A DNA stretch of 64,000 bases from Hemicentrotus pulcherrimus (Eukaryota > Echinodermata > Echinoidea > Camarodonta > Strongylocentrotidae): NCBI GenBank assembly GCA_003118195.1, contig BEXV01000856.1:29123-93122 (forward strand), written 5' to 3'. The translations under genes and the position numbers were made by a program. The first letter of the stretch is position 1, and each line of letters begins with the position of its first letter. Of this stretch, positions 24,201-35,150 are shown piece by piece. The notes beneath the pieces were generated by a model that was not told the origin of the DNA, searched no databases, and saw nothing but the letters and a program-made list of their open reading frames with translations.

Positions 24201-25590
24201 ATCAATGTTAGATCGATGTCTCCAATAAGGAGTTCATTCAATTTTTTTTTTCTTTTTATCTGCGGGCCGCTTTTTTTTTTCTTTTCTATTTCCTCGGCGC
24301 ACTCTCGATGAGAAGTGCAAATCGAGAATACAACCAAGGACGTTCAAATAAAATGAAATCGGCACAAAAGCACCGTAAATATTCAGGGTTCTACGTCAAC
24401 CTGGACAAGGAAATTTCTTTCACTTTAAAGCTATACAATATTACAATTACCATCATAACAAAACATTTGATTCTCCAACACAAGGTCATGATATCGATTA
24501 CGGAAAGAGGTCGCAAATCTTATTTTAAATCTTTCATCGCTGATGCTTGAGCCTGTGGCAATTAGTGATCGTTAAAAATATCTTCACTTTTAGACAACAG
24601 AAAAAAAGTTTTTTTTATCGCAAAGGTCTATTTCTTTGTGTGAAAGACGTTGATAAGAAAGTATGTTCTACGGATATTGGATTGAAGTACTCCTTTGTAG
24701 AAAACAGTTCTAAAATACATATTGAATCCATTTTTTCTTAGCTGAGAACTGAAATGATTGAATTTAAACCATTCATATTGATTTAAGATATATGTTTTCT
24801 AAATTATGTTGAAAGATCAGTTTAGAAGATATCGAGATTTATGTCATATAATCCTCCATTAATATTGACATGCATGATTTCAAAGTTAATTGATTCACTA
24901 AATAAACTATTAAAGGTAATCCTTCTTATTGAACAAAATAACAGTTCACAGGGAGCTCTTTCTTAATTTCTGAGATTTTCCAAAATTTTAAGATTGCTTT
25001 AAAATATTTGCCTAGAAGGAGCGAGGTTAGAAGACTTGTTTAGAATAATAGGTAATACATGTGACCACGAAACGGGTTTTTAAAGAATAAAACAAGTGAT
25101 ATGTCGGGGTCCTACTTAAAATGTTTTTTTGTTGTTGAGTGATGACCTTATATCACTGCCGTACTAGAACTAGAAAAAAGTCATTATTATCAATAATTCA
25201 AATTGCAATCACCAAAGGTGATATTTTCCCCCATTGCACATCCAGTAAACTCCTTATAGTTATTCATGGATGCATTACCGTTATTCTATAATATGATATT
25301 TTATTCATATCTAACTCATTTCAGATGGATGGGAGATTGGTTTTAAATCGTGTTAAAGCACATCATTTGCAAGGGTTTACATGTTTTCCCAGGCAATGAC
25401 ATTTAAAATCTGAAAGTTAGTTCAGTCTGTGGAGAGAAAAAAAAATCCCCTTGGGAACGAATATCATGGATTCAATACAAAGTCGGTGCCGCGGTACATA
25501 AGGACAACGTTACAATTCTCGATTATGTAGTTCCTCGGATAGGACCCACAGCCGTAGATAGGCTTGCTGACAAGGGTTAGACAGAATTCA
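21296..25590. other. About 4.3 kb without a recognised gene
   Basis: Mostly AT-rich, with T-runs flanking GCGGGCCGC at about 24240-24290. A minus-strand frame at 22585-22797 reads protein-like (C/S/K-rich) but has no domain or splice-site support. Nothing else is supportable. Confidence 0.4.
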
Positions 25591-25597
25591 TCGAAGA

Positions 25598-25732
25598 ATG
25601 AAGCGAAAAACTGAAAATGCAACAAATAATGTTTCCACATCTACAGTAGATGTCAGTGACACAGACTGCAAAAGAGTTCGAATTCTAAACAACACCAGGG
25701 AAACTCTGCATTCTTCATCACCTGTGCACTAG
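25598..25732 (+). CDS. Possible small open frame, unrecognised
   Basis: A 44-codon frame from ATG to TAG, open for a further eight codons upstream. It begins with basic residues (MKRKTEN) and has a second basic patch (CKRVR), with serine- and threonine-rich spacers. The composition is more protein-like than the A/T-driven frames nearby, and base composition is somewhat richer in GC. There is no recognised domain and no promoter or strong splice site. It could be a fragment of a decayed mobile element or chance. Confidence 0.15.
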   Translation: MKRKTENATNNVSTSTVDVSDTDCKRVRILNNTRETLHSSSPVH

Positions 25733-26035
25733 GTGGTAGATGAATCATGTTAAGAGATTTAATCTATTATTAATCTACCATACATCCGAATAACTGATTA
25801 TATATTGATGAAGTGAAATATGTTTCTGAGTTTGATGTAGGGTCTGCCGACCTCTAAACGAAACGGATATATTACTGCCGCGGTCGTGAATAATCATATT
25901 CCACACTCCAGCCTAATTACACGCCGTATGGCAGTGTGATATTCCACACATTCTTAATTAGTGAGGCGGATCGCAAAATTTAACGGATCAACCACCCGTT
26001 ATAGCATCATTGGTATTGATTTGGTGTAAAATGGC
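25733..26035. other. No feature recognised
   Basis: AT-rich sequence between the small frame and the CpG-rich patch; nothing supportable. Confidence 0.4.
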
Positions 26036-26039
26036 TAGA

Positions 26040-26215
26040 CAATGTGGCATGGCGAGTCTCTAGCTACGCAGGTGCTCGTCGCCGCGCTTAATTTGGCGAG
26101 TTTCTCGCGCGGACCGGAGATTTCGGGGGGCGCATAAAAAGCCTTGTTTAGAATCACATCATTTCCGAAAGACGCAATGAGAAAAACAACGCATCGGTAA
26201 GAGCGTCGATGGGAC
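26040..26215 (+). promoter_or_regulatory. CpG-rich patch with promoter-like order of signals
   Basis: A locally GC- and CpG-rich interval in an AT-rich setting, including CGTCGCCGCGC and CTCGCGCGGACCGG. It is followed by ATAAAAAG (26134-26141), and about 36 bases further on by an ATG at 26177 leading after 20 bases to a strong donor (CATCG then GTAAGAG at 26197). This could be a small first exon, but no downstream exon was found. The minus strand also has an open frame (26035-26217). Weak evidence. Confidence 0.2.
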
Positions 26216-27165
26216 AAGTAATATGATTATCGAACATCATTAGATGGCCTGGAAACATTTTCTGGCCTCTGTGATGAAAGAATAATCACTGAAATCAAGC
26301 ATCGATCTACCGGGCGGACTTGCGTGAACGGCTATTCTCGTAAATCGTAATGACAAAAGATGTGCGTAGTGTGAAGTGGATGTGTGGGTGTGTTTGTTCC
26401 CGTATGCGTGTATTTTTACATTCATGGTGATTCTAATCCACATGCAGGTGAGAAAAAGTTGAGCCATTAACCACAGGAAATTAAAATTCCCCCTTGATAT
26501 TGCGTCGTTTTTTGTTTTCTTTTTCTCATATGTTCATACTTATGTACTCTCGATAATAGATTTTTGATTTTTAATAGCTTTACAGTCATTGTGGTATCAT
26601 TGTGATGTCTAAAGACCATGAAAATATCTTTCTTGCGTGCCATGGTGATTACAACATTATGACGATATTTCTTTCTTCATAAATGATTGACTTACCGAAA
26701 GTGTTACCCGTTCAATTTCCAACGAATTGAACGTATGCGAAAAATAAAGAAGGCAAGGAGATAACATGACTGATATACAAAATTAAATATTTTCATCTGT
26801 AGACTAGCATATGAAGTTCAGACTTCTAATTCTGGAGTTTGTTTTATTTTTCAGTATGAAGTCATAATGCTCGGACAAGAGCAGTAAAGAAAGCTGACCA
26901 GGAAGAACAAAAACTACATTTGTTTGGAGAAAGTCAGCTTTCAGGCTTCACGAAGTCCTACATCTTCGGCAGAATTCTTCAGATGCAATTTACCACAGTG
27001 ATTGCATGTGATAATTAGTCTTGTCCGATTTCTCTAGAGAATGCAGGGGTCATTTCGTGGGAATATCAAAGTTCGTGGAGCTTAACATCTCATACCTTAA
27101 GGTACTCACACAAAAGTACTTTGAATTAAGCTCCCTAAAACCTAGTTATGATCACTTTGCAAAAA
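26216..27165. other. No feature recognised
   Basis: AT-rich sequence with a weak GT-rich patch near 26365-26415. Nothing else seen. Confidence 0.4.
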
Positions 27166-27171
27166 AAACTC

Positions 27172-27216
27172 TCCTAAGATTCTTTAGCAAAAATGTATTG
27201 CCAAAGAATCTTAGGA
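27172..27216. repeat. Hairpin with 17-bp arms
   Basis: Arms TCCTAAGATTCTTTAGC (27172-27188) and GCCAAAGAATCTTAGGA (27200-27216) pair with one mismatch around an 11-base loop. A weaker outer inverted pair (GGAGCTTAA at about 27078 and TTAAGCTCC at about 27125) lies nearby. It may be the remnant of a small inverted-repeat element. Confidence 0.8.
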
Positions 27217-27603
27217 CCATTTTATAGACCTTTAAATCAAACAACTGATATATATGATTAATTTCGTAGCATGTCACCGTACAACAACACAAACATCCTT
27301 AACCACATTCTACCAGAGGGTAAATTGAAAAGAAATACGAACATAATTCCACGATTCTTTCATTAAGGTCTCGGGGTGACACGATTGAATGATCGAATGC
27401 GTTCCACGACAATTAAAGCAAAGGTAAGGTTCATGCGATTCCTCATTCTGCTGTTGTTTTTATTGATTGAAACGAGCCTCCAAGGTAAACAAAACAGAAA
27501 AAGAAAAAAAAAAATCATTCATAACATCTGACGAAGATCAAGAGTCGTACTCATGCATGATACAAAAACGAAAGGAGCTAAACATGTCATTCCTCGGAAT
27601 GTT

Positions 27604-27922
27604 CTGGATAAAAAGGAAATATTTGTATGACACTTCAAAAATAATTAACCCTTGTGACAGTTGTGATATGTGATGTGTCGTGTTGTAGACTATTCATGTA
27701 TTCTATAAATCCTGTTTTGATGACGTAGATTATATAGGCCTGTTATTTTTGTTATTCGTACTTCTGGGTAAATAGGAAATATTTCTATGACACTTTCATA
27801 ATGATTAACTCGTGTGGCAGTTGTAACATGTGGGTATCGTGTTGTACACTATTCATGTATTGTATAGACGTTATTTTGATGACGTAGATTACAGGGCTAT
27901 CAGTTTTGTTATTCGTACTTCG
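27604..27922. repeat. Diverged tandem duplication, period 160 bp
   Basis: The landmark GGAAATATTTGTATGACACT at 27615 recurs with one change at 27775. Both copies contain TATTCATGTATT, TTTTGATGACGTAGATTA and end in TTATTCGTACTTC. Divergence is roughly 15 to 20 per cent by eye, so this is an old event. Confidence 0.85.
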
Positions 27923-30490
27923 GTTTCATATCAATCGGTCATGAATACACAATGAAGAACAGTACTTATGCAAATACCGCAATGGATAATCCTATGAAGT
28001 TAGTTTTCATTGGAAACTATGACCCATTTACAATATACTTTTACGTTTAATGGCTTCGTTTTTTATGATGCCCTTGAGATATTTAGACAGGTTAATCTGG
28101 ATATCATCGTTACCGTACAGGAAGTTCTATATTATATATTCTAAATTGCGTTTAATCAAAATGTTAACCTCGTAAGGGGTAGTCAGCACGGTATAGAAAT
28201 TCATATCCGTCTGTCAGGCATTTATATTTTCTGCCTTCACTTTTTTCTTTGGCATTTACCTTCTCTTCATAAATGTCATCTCACTCTGACTTAATGATTA
28301 ACGGACAATGAAAAACCACGCGGGGCTATGGCTAGCATTGGTCACCCCTCCCGGCTATGTTTCTTTTGTGAGGAATCATTGTTCGTCGTGTTCCGCCTAT
28401 TTCGCGTTGAGTTGTGTGCGCGGATGTGTGCGTACGTGAGCGTGTGTGTGATGGTAAAGATATACTGATGCTGTACGGTAGATACAAAAATAATGTCGGG
28501 TTCCAAGATCTCCAAATCGTCTTCTAAGGAGAAGGAGATCCCTTGCTCTCTATATTTTCTATTGATTTATATTGATAACTCGACCTTGAACTAATTTGGA
28601 TCATGGAATAATTGCTGCAATCGACACCCATCTCGAGCTTTAATCGATGAAGATGTAGATCACCGCATGATCATCTTAAAAAGCTTAAATTTGCAAATAA
28701 CCATTCAAAATACATCACGTAGTTCCTATCCGCTGGTGATTGGAATATAATGATCATAGTTATGTTCAATCCTAATGGCAAGTCGGTAGAAAACAGCTGA
28801 GCTTTGCCAACTATGTCATAAGGGATATTGATATTGATATCTTAAGAGGCGTCTTGATGTGTAAATTGCTTGAAATCAAGATTAGCTTAATCGCTACCAA
28901 ATGATTATAATCAGCGTTTGATTGAACTAAATTGACTTGTTTTTCCGACTATACCAACTTAGGTCTCGGTCATATTCAACATTATTATTTAGCTGACATA
29001 GCTGAATATTTCCATGCCTCTGCTACTTCAAGCTCTTTTCGAGGAAAATATTAATAATAAACTCGCATTACTTGAAGGTTAATCACCGTTTAGTTTGTAC
29101 TAATGGGAGATAAAAGCCCCCAAATGTCATGTTCGGATAATACATTGTAAAACGCGCACATTTTATAAATCTCCCCCAAGTTCACATTAATTGCTGCTAA
29201 AACGATTCCAAAACGTTGATCAATATAATTTATCAATATAAATGTTCGCAATTTATGTTTCGTAAATCACACATGTTGCTCTCCTCTTTTTTTGTTTTTT
29301 TTTGGATGCGTTATTCAAAACTCCGATGGCATCGATAAATTGTTATATATAGATGCTTTTATTAATTTACAGAGCCTTACACGATGACTTTATAGTTAGT
29401 GAAAAAGGAAAATAATATATAACACTTATTTTCTTTTATACACATGTTGTGCTCTGTCATAATGATCAACAAACATTATGAAACGTACCCCCAAAAGTTA
29501 GCGGCCTAATGATGTCATAATATCTACTTTGACTTTATATACAGACCTACAGATATATAGTATTTCATTCACCTGTTCATTTGTCGCCACTTTTGCGAAG
29601 AACGAGAAAAACCTTTGCCGACACCGGTAATCATACCAATTACTGAATTTAACATTTTTAATAAGAGCACAACATCTCCGTTATTGAATGGCCTTGTAAT
29701 TACTAAGAGTGACTTTGCGATGACCATTAGTAAATACGTAATCAGTATAACAATGAATGTAGTGACCCGGTGAAGGTTCGAGAACAAAGAGGGAACAAAG
29801 AATCATATCATTGTTCCGTAAGATTGGCTGACCAAATATCATCATTTATTGTCAGATCATTGTGGGTAATTTTGTTTTAAAGGGCGACCTATTAGTTACA
29901 TTTCCTGTTTGTATAATTATGTTGGTGAAAACTATACCATTTACTGAAAAGACAGAGAGAAATAAAAAAAGAAAAAGAAACCTATACACGAAAATCAATA
30001 GTTGGCTAAAATTGATAGAAGGGTGAAGGCCAGAATCAATATTAAAAGTTCCGGGAAAGAAACGGTGGTATTCTTAAGGAAGTGAGCTGCAACACTCTTG
30101 TTTGACCTGAATCATGTCAAAATAAAAAAGAGATATGGACTTGTTCATCTTCGCTATAGAAAGCTCACATAAAAACAACAACTAACGCAAGAGATCGATG
30201 TATTAGATTGTTTGTACTACGGAAAGAGAAGAAGGTTTAATTCTTTGTGGATGCAAAAATTGTATTGGAGAACAGGAAATGGAGTTCTCACGGGGCTCTG
30301 AAAAGAAAACACATTTTCTCCGAAGGTTTATGTATTATCCTTTCAAACTTCCGGACACGGTATCACGTTTTGACTCCCTTTATTTACATCTCCTCTATTG
30401 GTCTTTGTCTGTATCTCAGCATTTTTCTTTCAAATATTTCTCGCCTTGTCTCTTCTCCCTGGAATTTTTGTCTGGTAAAAAATTCTACCC
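27923..30490. other. About 2.5 kb without a recognised gene
   Basis: AT-rich. A minus-strand frame (29569-29787) has a hydrophobic stretch like a membrane segment and ends near a CAG/GTGAAT donor-like site, but the plus strand is open in parallel and no acceptor is convincing. Not called. Confidence 0.35.
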
Positions 30491-30494
30491 ATCT

Positions 30495-30670
30495 CTCCCA
30501 TTCTCTCTCTCTCTCTCTCACACCCACTTCCACACACACACATACACACACACACATATATATATACTCACACCCACCCGCACACACACACACGCACACG
30601 CACTCATGGGCACGCACGCACACACTTTCTTTTTCTTTCTCTCTCCCTCTCTCTCTCTCTCTTGCTCTTT
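30495..30670 (+). repeat. Compound (CT)n / (CA)n / (TA)n microsatellite
   Basis: (CT) units at 30503-30519, CA-rich blocks at 30530-30556 and 30570-30630 separated by a short TATATATA, then (CT) units to about 30662. The plus-strand frames of 138-145 residues run into this tract and are low-complexity (S, L, H, T). Confidence 0.95.
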
Positions 30671-30989
30671 TTATCGTTCTTTAAGTCTCTCTTAATACAG
30701 TATTTCCCGTTCGTACCCATTTATTTCGTTAGTCGATCGACGTATGCCGCTGGTCGAACAGAGGTTCGAGGCATGCATGCAAAACACGTTCGAGGAAAGA
30801 TTCCCGTAGAGTCTAGAAAAGGTTCAAGAACTTCCACATAAACAGAACAAATGAAATTGATGAATGAGAAGTGCTTCCCCATTAGGTGCATTACAATTCA
30901 CAATTTCCATTTCGAAAGCATGCAAACAGAACCTAGAAGAAGAATGGGAGGGAATGGAAAGGGGTTCCTTGAAGTGAGTACCGATTTTT

Positions 30990-31048
30990 AATACATCCGC
31001 TACCCTTCTGAATCATAATTATTGATTCGGAAGGATAGCGGATGTATT
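30990..31048. repeat. Hairpin with 26-bp arms
   Basis: The left arm (30990-31015) begins AATACATCCGCTACC and the right arm (31023-31048) ends GATAGCGGATGTATT. They pair with two mismatches around a 7-base AT loop. No repeat ends or target duplication were found, so it may be a tiny inverted-repeat element or a structured RNA stem if transcribed. Confidence 0.85.
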
Positions 31049-31560
31049 GATGGATGCTCATCTCATCAAAAGCTACGACGTGTTTTACGACGCTAGGCAT
31101 AGCGTGAGTACAGTTATTAAGGGGGCTGGCATTATCCATGTGTGTGTATGTGTGAGGGTGGGATAGGGGGCATTAGTCATACTCTAAAATACTCCAAAAT
31201 TTGAGATGGGATTGCACTGATCATGTTATTATTCTAGCCTACCTGTGTACAGCTAATACATTAAGATAATTTGTATTCTTCCCATGTATTGGTGTATTGT
31301 GTACGTACACCATGTTTAATGTCTGCTTCTTTAGTGGAATTGATTAACAATTATGACAAATTTCATGGATGATGCAACGAACTTGACTCTAATGATTATG
31401 AACATAACAACCATGAACAGAAAAAAAGTCAACACATTTCTTCAAACTTCTCCTCGAAAAGCCTATGCTTGATGTGTGTAGGCCACACGGTAGTACGTTT
31501 CTTTAGGTTCTCGCTTGTAATTTAGCAGCCCCAACCCCATCACCAAATCGCCCTCCTCAG
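31049..31560. other. No feature recognised
   Basis: A short GT-rich patch at about 31139-31165; otherwise nothing seen. Confidence 0.4.
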
Positions 31561-31563
31561 CGA

Positions 31564-31610
31564 CCCCCCCCCCCCCCCCCCNNNNNNNNNNNNNGCCCCC
31601 CCCCCCCCCC
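31564..31610. other. Assembly gap (13 N) inside a poly-C run
   Basis: About eighteen C precede and fifteen C follow the N run (31582-31594). The gap is an unresolved C homopolymer. Confidence 0.97.
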
Positions 31611-31619
31611 ACCCGGAAA

Positions 31620-34260
31620 AAAAATCATATTCCATGATGGCTCTTTGGTGCAAGCTTGATTTCAGTCAAACGAACGTCAATTTAAGATACTTTGCCATCG
31701 ACCAATTTCCCAGATTGGAATTACCCTCACGCAATCCGATTGGAAAGTTTCTGAAATTTTGGGGTATTTCATGGCGTTCGGTTGTCTCTAGAGGTATAAA
31801 GAATCAATCTGCGGGAGATAATGACCACCAAAGGCAAGGATTAGTACTTCATATCCATATCCATATCCTGCAGCCAGAAAGATTCAAAGCAAAGGTGACT
31901 ATCATGACTATAGGCAATCTAGGAAATGGACGCCTTTTTGTCAGCCACTGAAAAACGATCGATCCGGTTCTTACCTCCTGTTGTTATAAGTCTAACACAG
32001 GCATTCTGTTTTACATTACTTTCGCTATACTTGATCATAAATCGTTAATGAAGGATTTTTTTTCTCTCTACATCCCTCCTTTATCTGTTTTATTTCTTGT
32101 GGGTGTCGTGTGAGTTTTAGTATACCCATAGGAATAAGTGAAAATATTGGTCTTTAAACCCCTCTGATGTGTGTAATACCTCGCATAAAAAGAGGTAATA
32201 CCATGTTTTCCATCAAACGCAATAATAGTGAACGCTTCGAGCGAATTCAAAGTTGTGATACTAAAGACCACATTCGTAAGGTTTTCAAGAATTTGGAAGG
32301 GGAGGGAATATGCTCCTCGTGATATTTTTGTTATTACGATAATGGGACTTAGAACGAAGGCAGTCTATATAATCCAAACAAAAATCCATGAATAATACAT
32401 ACTATAATGGCGCCATGGATAATCATTGCAATTAACTAATGAAGTTGAACTACATACATGACATATGGCTATGCCTTCAAAATACTTTCAAGTCGAGTTT
32501 CATTATAAGCAAGCACTAAAATTGGCATTGCCCAGAAATTTTTTTATTTAGGGAATATCAAGAATCCAACATTTTATCTTTTAAAGAAGAGCACTATGAA
32601 GAGAGCAAGTTAACAAAAAACCGGCCGTCTAAATAGCCTTATCATTAATTTTCTAGTACTCTTTAGATTTGTTTTCCTTAAGGCAATTTTGTAAGCGGGG
32701 ATTTTATGTTCAGTTGATTTTCGTCATATTTCCCCGGTCACAATAATTAATCTGACACGTTCAATTTTTTTACTACACATGCTCATAATCAAAATTGTAA
32801 AGACCAGTGTTGGAAACGCCCCAATTTCAATAAATGAAATGGAAGCTCTCATTACCAATCATGTGAAAGAATATGTTTTGACTAATACATGATGATAAAC
32901 AATTTGCCGGGAAACCGCCTACTAATTAATATATTAATCTATTTGACTGTAAGAGATATAGGGCAGTCCCATATACATCTTTCTGTGTATAGTGCTTGTA
33001 ACTTTACGAAGAATGGGCCAAATTTCTTATCATTTTGATGATTGCAGTACACACCAATTCTTATATGCTAGATGATCAACCTTTTCTGATCGACTCCACA
33101 ACGTTTCTTGTACAATGCAATCGCTGGACCATAACTGGTCTTTACCTTTAAGAAAGAAACCGAAGCTGAACATGTTCTATTCCTACCATTCTACATCAAC
33201 TAATTTCACTCCTCAGACTCAAATACTTGGGAAACGAACTCAAAGAACACCGACCAGCAATTTAGTTTAAGAGAGTAATGATTTCTCTAAACTGATGGAA
33301 TAATCGAAATTTAATAATGGGCTCTCCATTCATCTGTGCGGGTTTATTGCACCTTTTTTTCTTCATCTTAGCACCAGGCTGTTAACCATTTCCTCTCTCT
33401 TACACTCATCTCCATAAAATGTTGTCCCTTGTTGAGATGCTGGTTAACCGATCCTGACAGTGACAGAGAGAGATAGCTAGGCTATGCGACTTTAAGCGTG
33501 CATAATGGAAGACATTCTGACGCCCTGTCAACCGAGAAGCGTCCCCTCGAGGACGGAGGCAACAAACAAACAGACCAAGGAATCACATAAAGAATTGAGA
33601 GCTTCGATGTCAGGTTGAGACTGGATATAGCATCCGTTTGATCTCTCTGTCTGTCGTTTTCTTTTCAGTCATTTAGACACCTCACCTTGGCAGATCGAGT
33701 CCGGGGAGGATTCTTGCAGAACTGTGTTTGGTAATCGAGCTTTGGGGCGTAAGTGTGACAGCTTAGATGTTACCTTGACCGCACCAATCAAATCCGTCTC
33801 GTACGCTATATTAATGAGGGCGATGACGTCGACAATGGGTGAGATCAAGTACATATCAATACTCGAGAGACACCATCAATAGAGTTTTATCAAACTTTGG
33901 TTACCAACCCACAAGACCACAAATCGGACTCCATTTCAATCAACGATACTTTTGAGAAAGTTTATGGGTGAGAATCACCCTTCGCAGGAACTTTGTGAAC
34001 GTGATCCTGACAAGACTCGAATGTTAACTATTTGATTAAATCAAATAGCTGCATAATCTCTTTATTTGAATGGTCTGAAGCAACGCACGTTGACACGACC
34101 TTGGGACCTTTCTCTCCCCATTTTGTAATATATCACCATAAACGATCAGATTCCTTTCAATTTGTGTATTAATGTGATCAGACAACCATTCCAAACAGAG
34201 ACCTACTCCACGAGTATACAAATCACATATGCAATCGAAGTAATACATTCAAACATCTTA
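31620..34260. other. About 2.6 kb, no gene supported
   Basis: A plus frame at 31634-31951 (105 residues) and a minus frame at 33669-33854 with internal AAG/GTAACA and CAAG/GTGAGG donor-like sites were considered. Neither has a convincing acceptor or domain. 33400-33860 is somewhat GC-richer than its surroundings. Confidence 0.35.
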
Positions 34261-34263
34261 ACC

Positions 34264-34457
34264 TTAAAGCCCCACTGTACTACTTATAGGTACTTGCGCC
34301 CTCTATATAGCAAACAAACCAAAATCGGTGCCTGTTGGGGTCCCCATGATCCTCTTTTTATTATGTTAATTGAGAGCTGAGTTGATGAGAAAACCACTAG
34401 TCAGTGACCTTCCAGGGAGGTCTCATCCCCCGGCAAACTAATGCAGATGGGCTTTAA
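34264..34457 (+). mobile_element. TTAA-bounded MITE-like element, family B copy 3
   Basis: A 194-base copy with both TTAA ends: start TTAAAGCCCCACTGTACTAC, end GATGGGCTTTAA. The ends are inverted matches (TTAAAGCCCA). It shares CCCTCTATATAG, CCCCATGATCC and GAGAGCTGA blocks with 9376-9568. Best preserved of the family here. Confidence 0.9.
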
Positions 34458-34880
34458 CAAAACTGTGAAAGGAAATATTGACCCTTTTTTTTATTACTTT
34501 AATGGCTGTCCAGAAAACGTTAGCGTAAATTTAATATGTCAATCTAAGAAAAATCGACACAATAAATTATGAGGGACAAAATTGGGAATGATTAAATATG
34601 TGTGAAATATTAAAATGCAAATTACGTGTCATTACCAAAATCATTTCATTTGATAAATGAAATTACTACTTGTCATTTAACTGTATTCTCTTATTAATGG
34701 TTCATTATCAAAAAATCTTGGTATTACGGAAACATCTGAATACATCTTTTGATAACTGAAACTGCTAACAATCTAAGAAGAAAAACAATTAAAAACAAAA
34801 TAACAACCTGGAATTAGGTCATGTCATAAAATATGGTCAAAATTGTTAATTTATTTGAGACATTTTTGAAATATAGGAGC
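34458..34880. other. AT-rich, no feature recognised
   Basis: Nothing beyond A/T-rich sequence is visible. Confidence 0.5.
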
Positions 34881-35150
34881 TCTTAAAATTGGTTCTAGGA
34901 CACCTACCCCCTGGACATCCACCCCCGGAAAATCACCCCCAGTCAACTACCCGCTAGGGCACCCACCCTCTAGGATGACTATCATAGGGGGTAGTTGTCC
35001 GGGGATAGTTTTCCTTGGGGGTAGTTGTCCAGGGGTAGTTGTCCAGGGGGAGTTGTCCGGGGGTAGTTGTCCTAGAGGGTTCTTGCCCTAGGGGGTAGTT
35101 GACTGGGCGTGGTTATCCGAGGGGTAGGGGTCCGGATAATCTTAAAATTG
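34881..35150. mobile_element. Foldback element with G-rich subrepeats and 11-bp target duplication
   Basis: The 248-base element (34892-35139) is flanked by the direct repeat TCTTAAAATTG (34881-34891 and 35140-35150). Its left arm carries C-rich units (CTACCCCCTGGACATCC, CACCCCCGG, CACCCCCAGTCAACTACC). Its right arm carries the inverse, tandem units of about 14-15 bases near GGGGGTAGTTGTCCA, ending GACTGGGCGTGGTTATCC. The termini are imperfect inverted repeats. The structure fits foldback DNA transposons; from memory, sea urchin TU elements have inverted repeats made of about 15-bp tandem units, but I cannot verify a sequence match. It encodes nothing. Confidence 0.8.

Noticed and set aside
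29569..29787. 72-residue minus frame with a hydrophobic segment and a donor-like CAG/GTGAAT end
   Set aside because: The plus strand is open in parallel, hydrophobic stretches are common in T-rich DNA, and no acceptor or partner exon was found.
33669..33854. Minus-strand exon candidate with AAG/GTAACA and CAAG/GTGAGG donors
   Set aside because: No convincing acceptor and no recognisable protein; kept only as a weak possibility.
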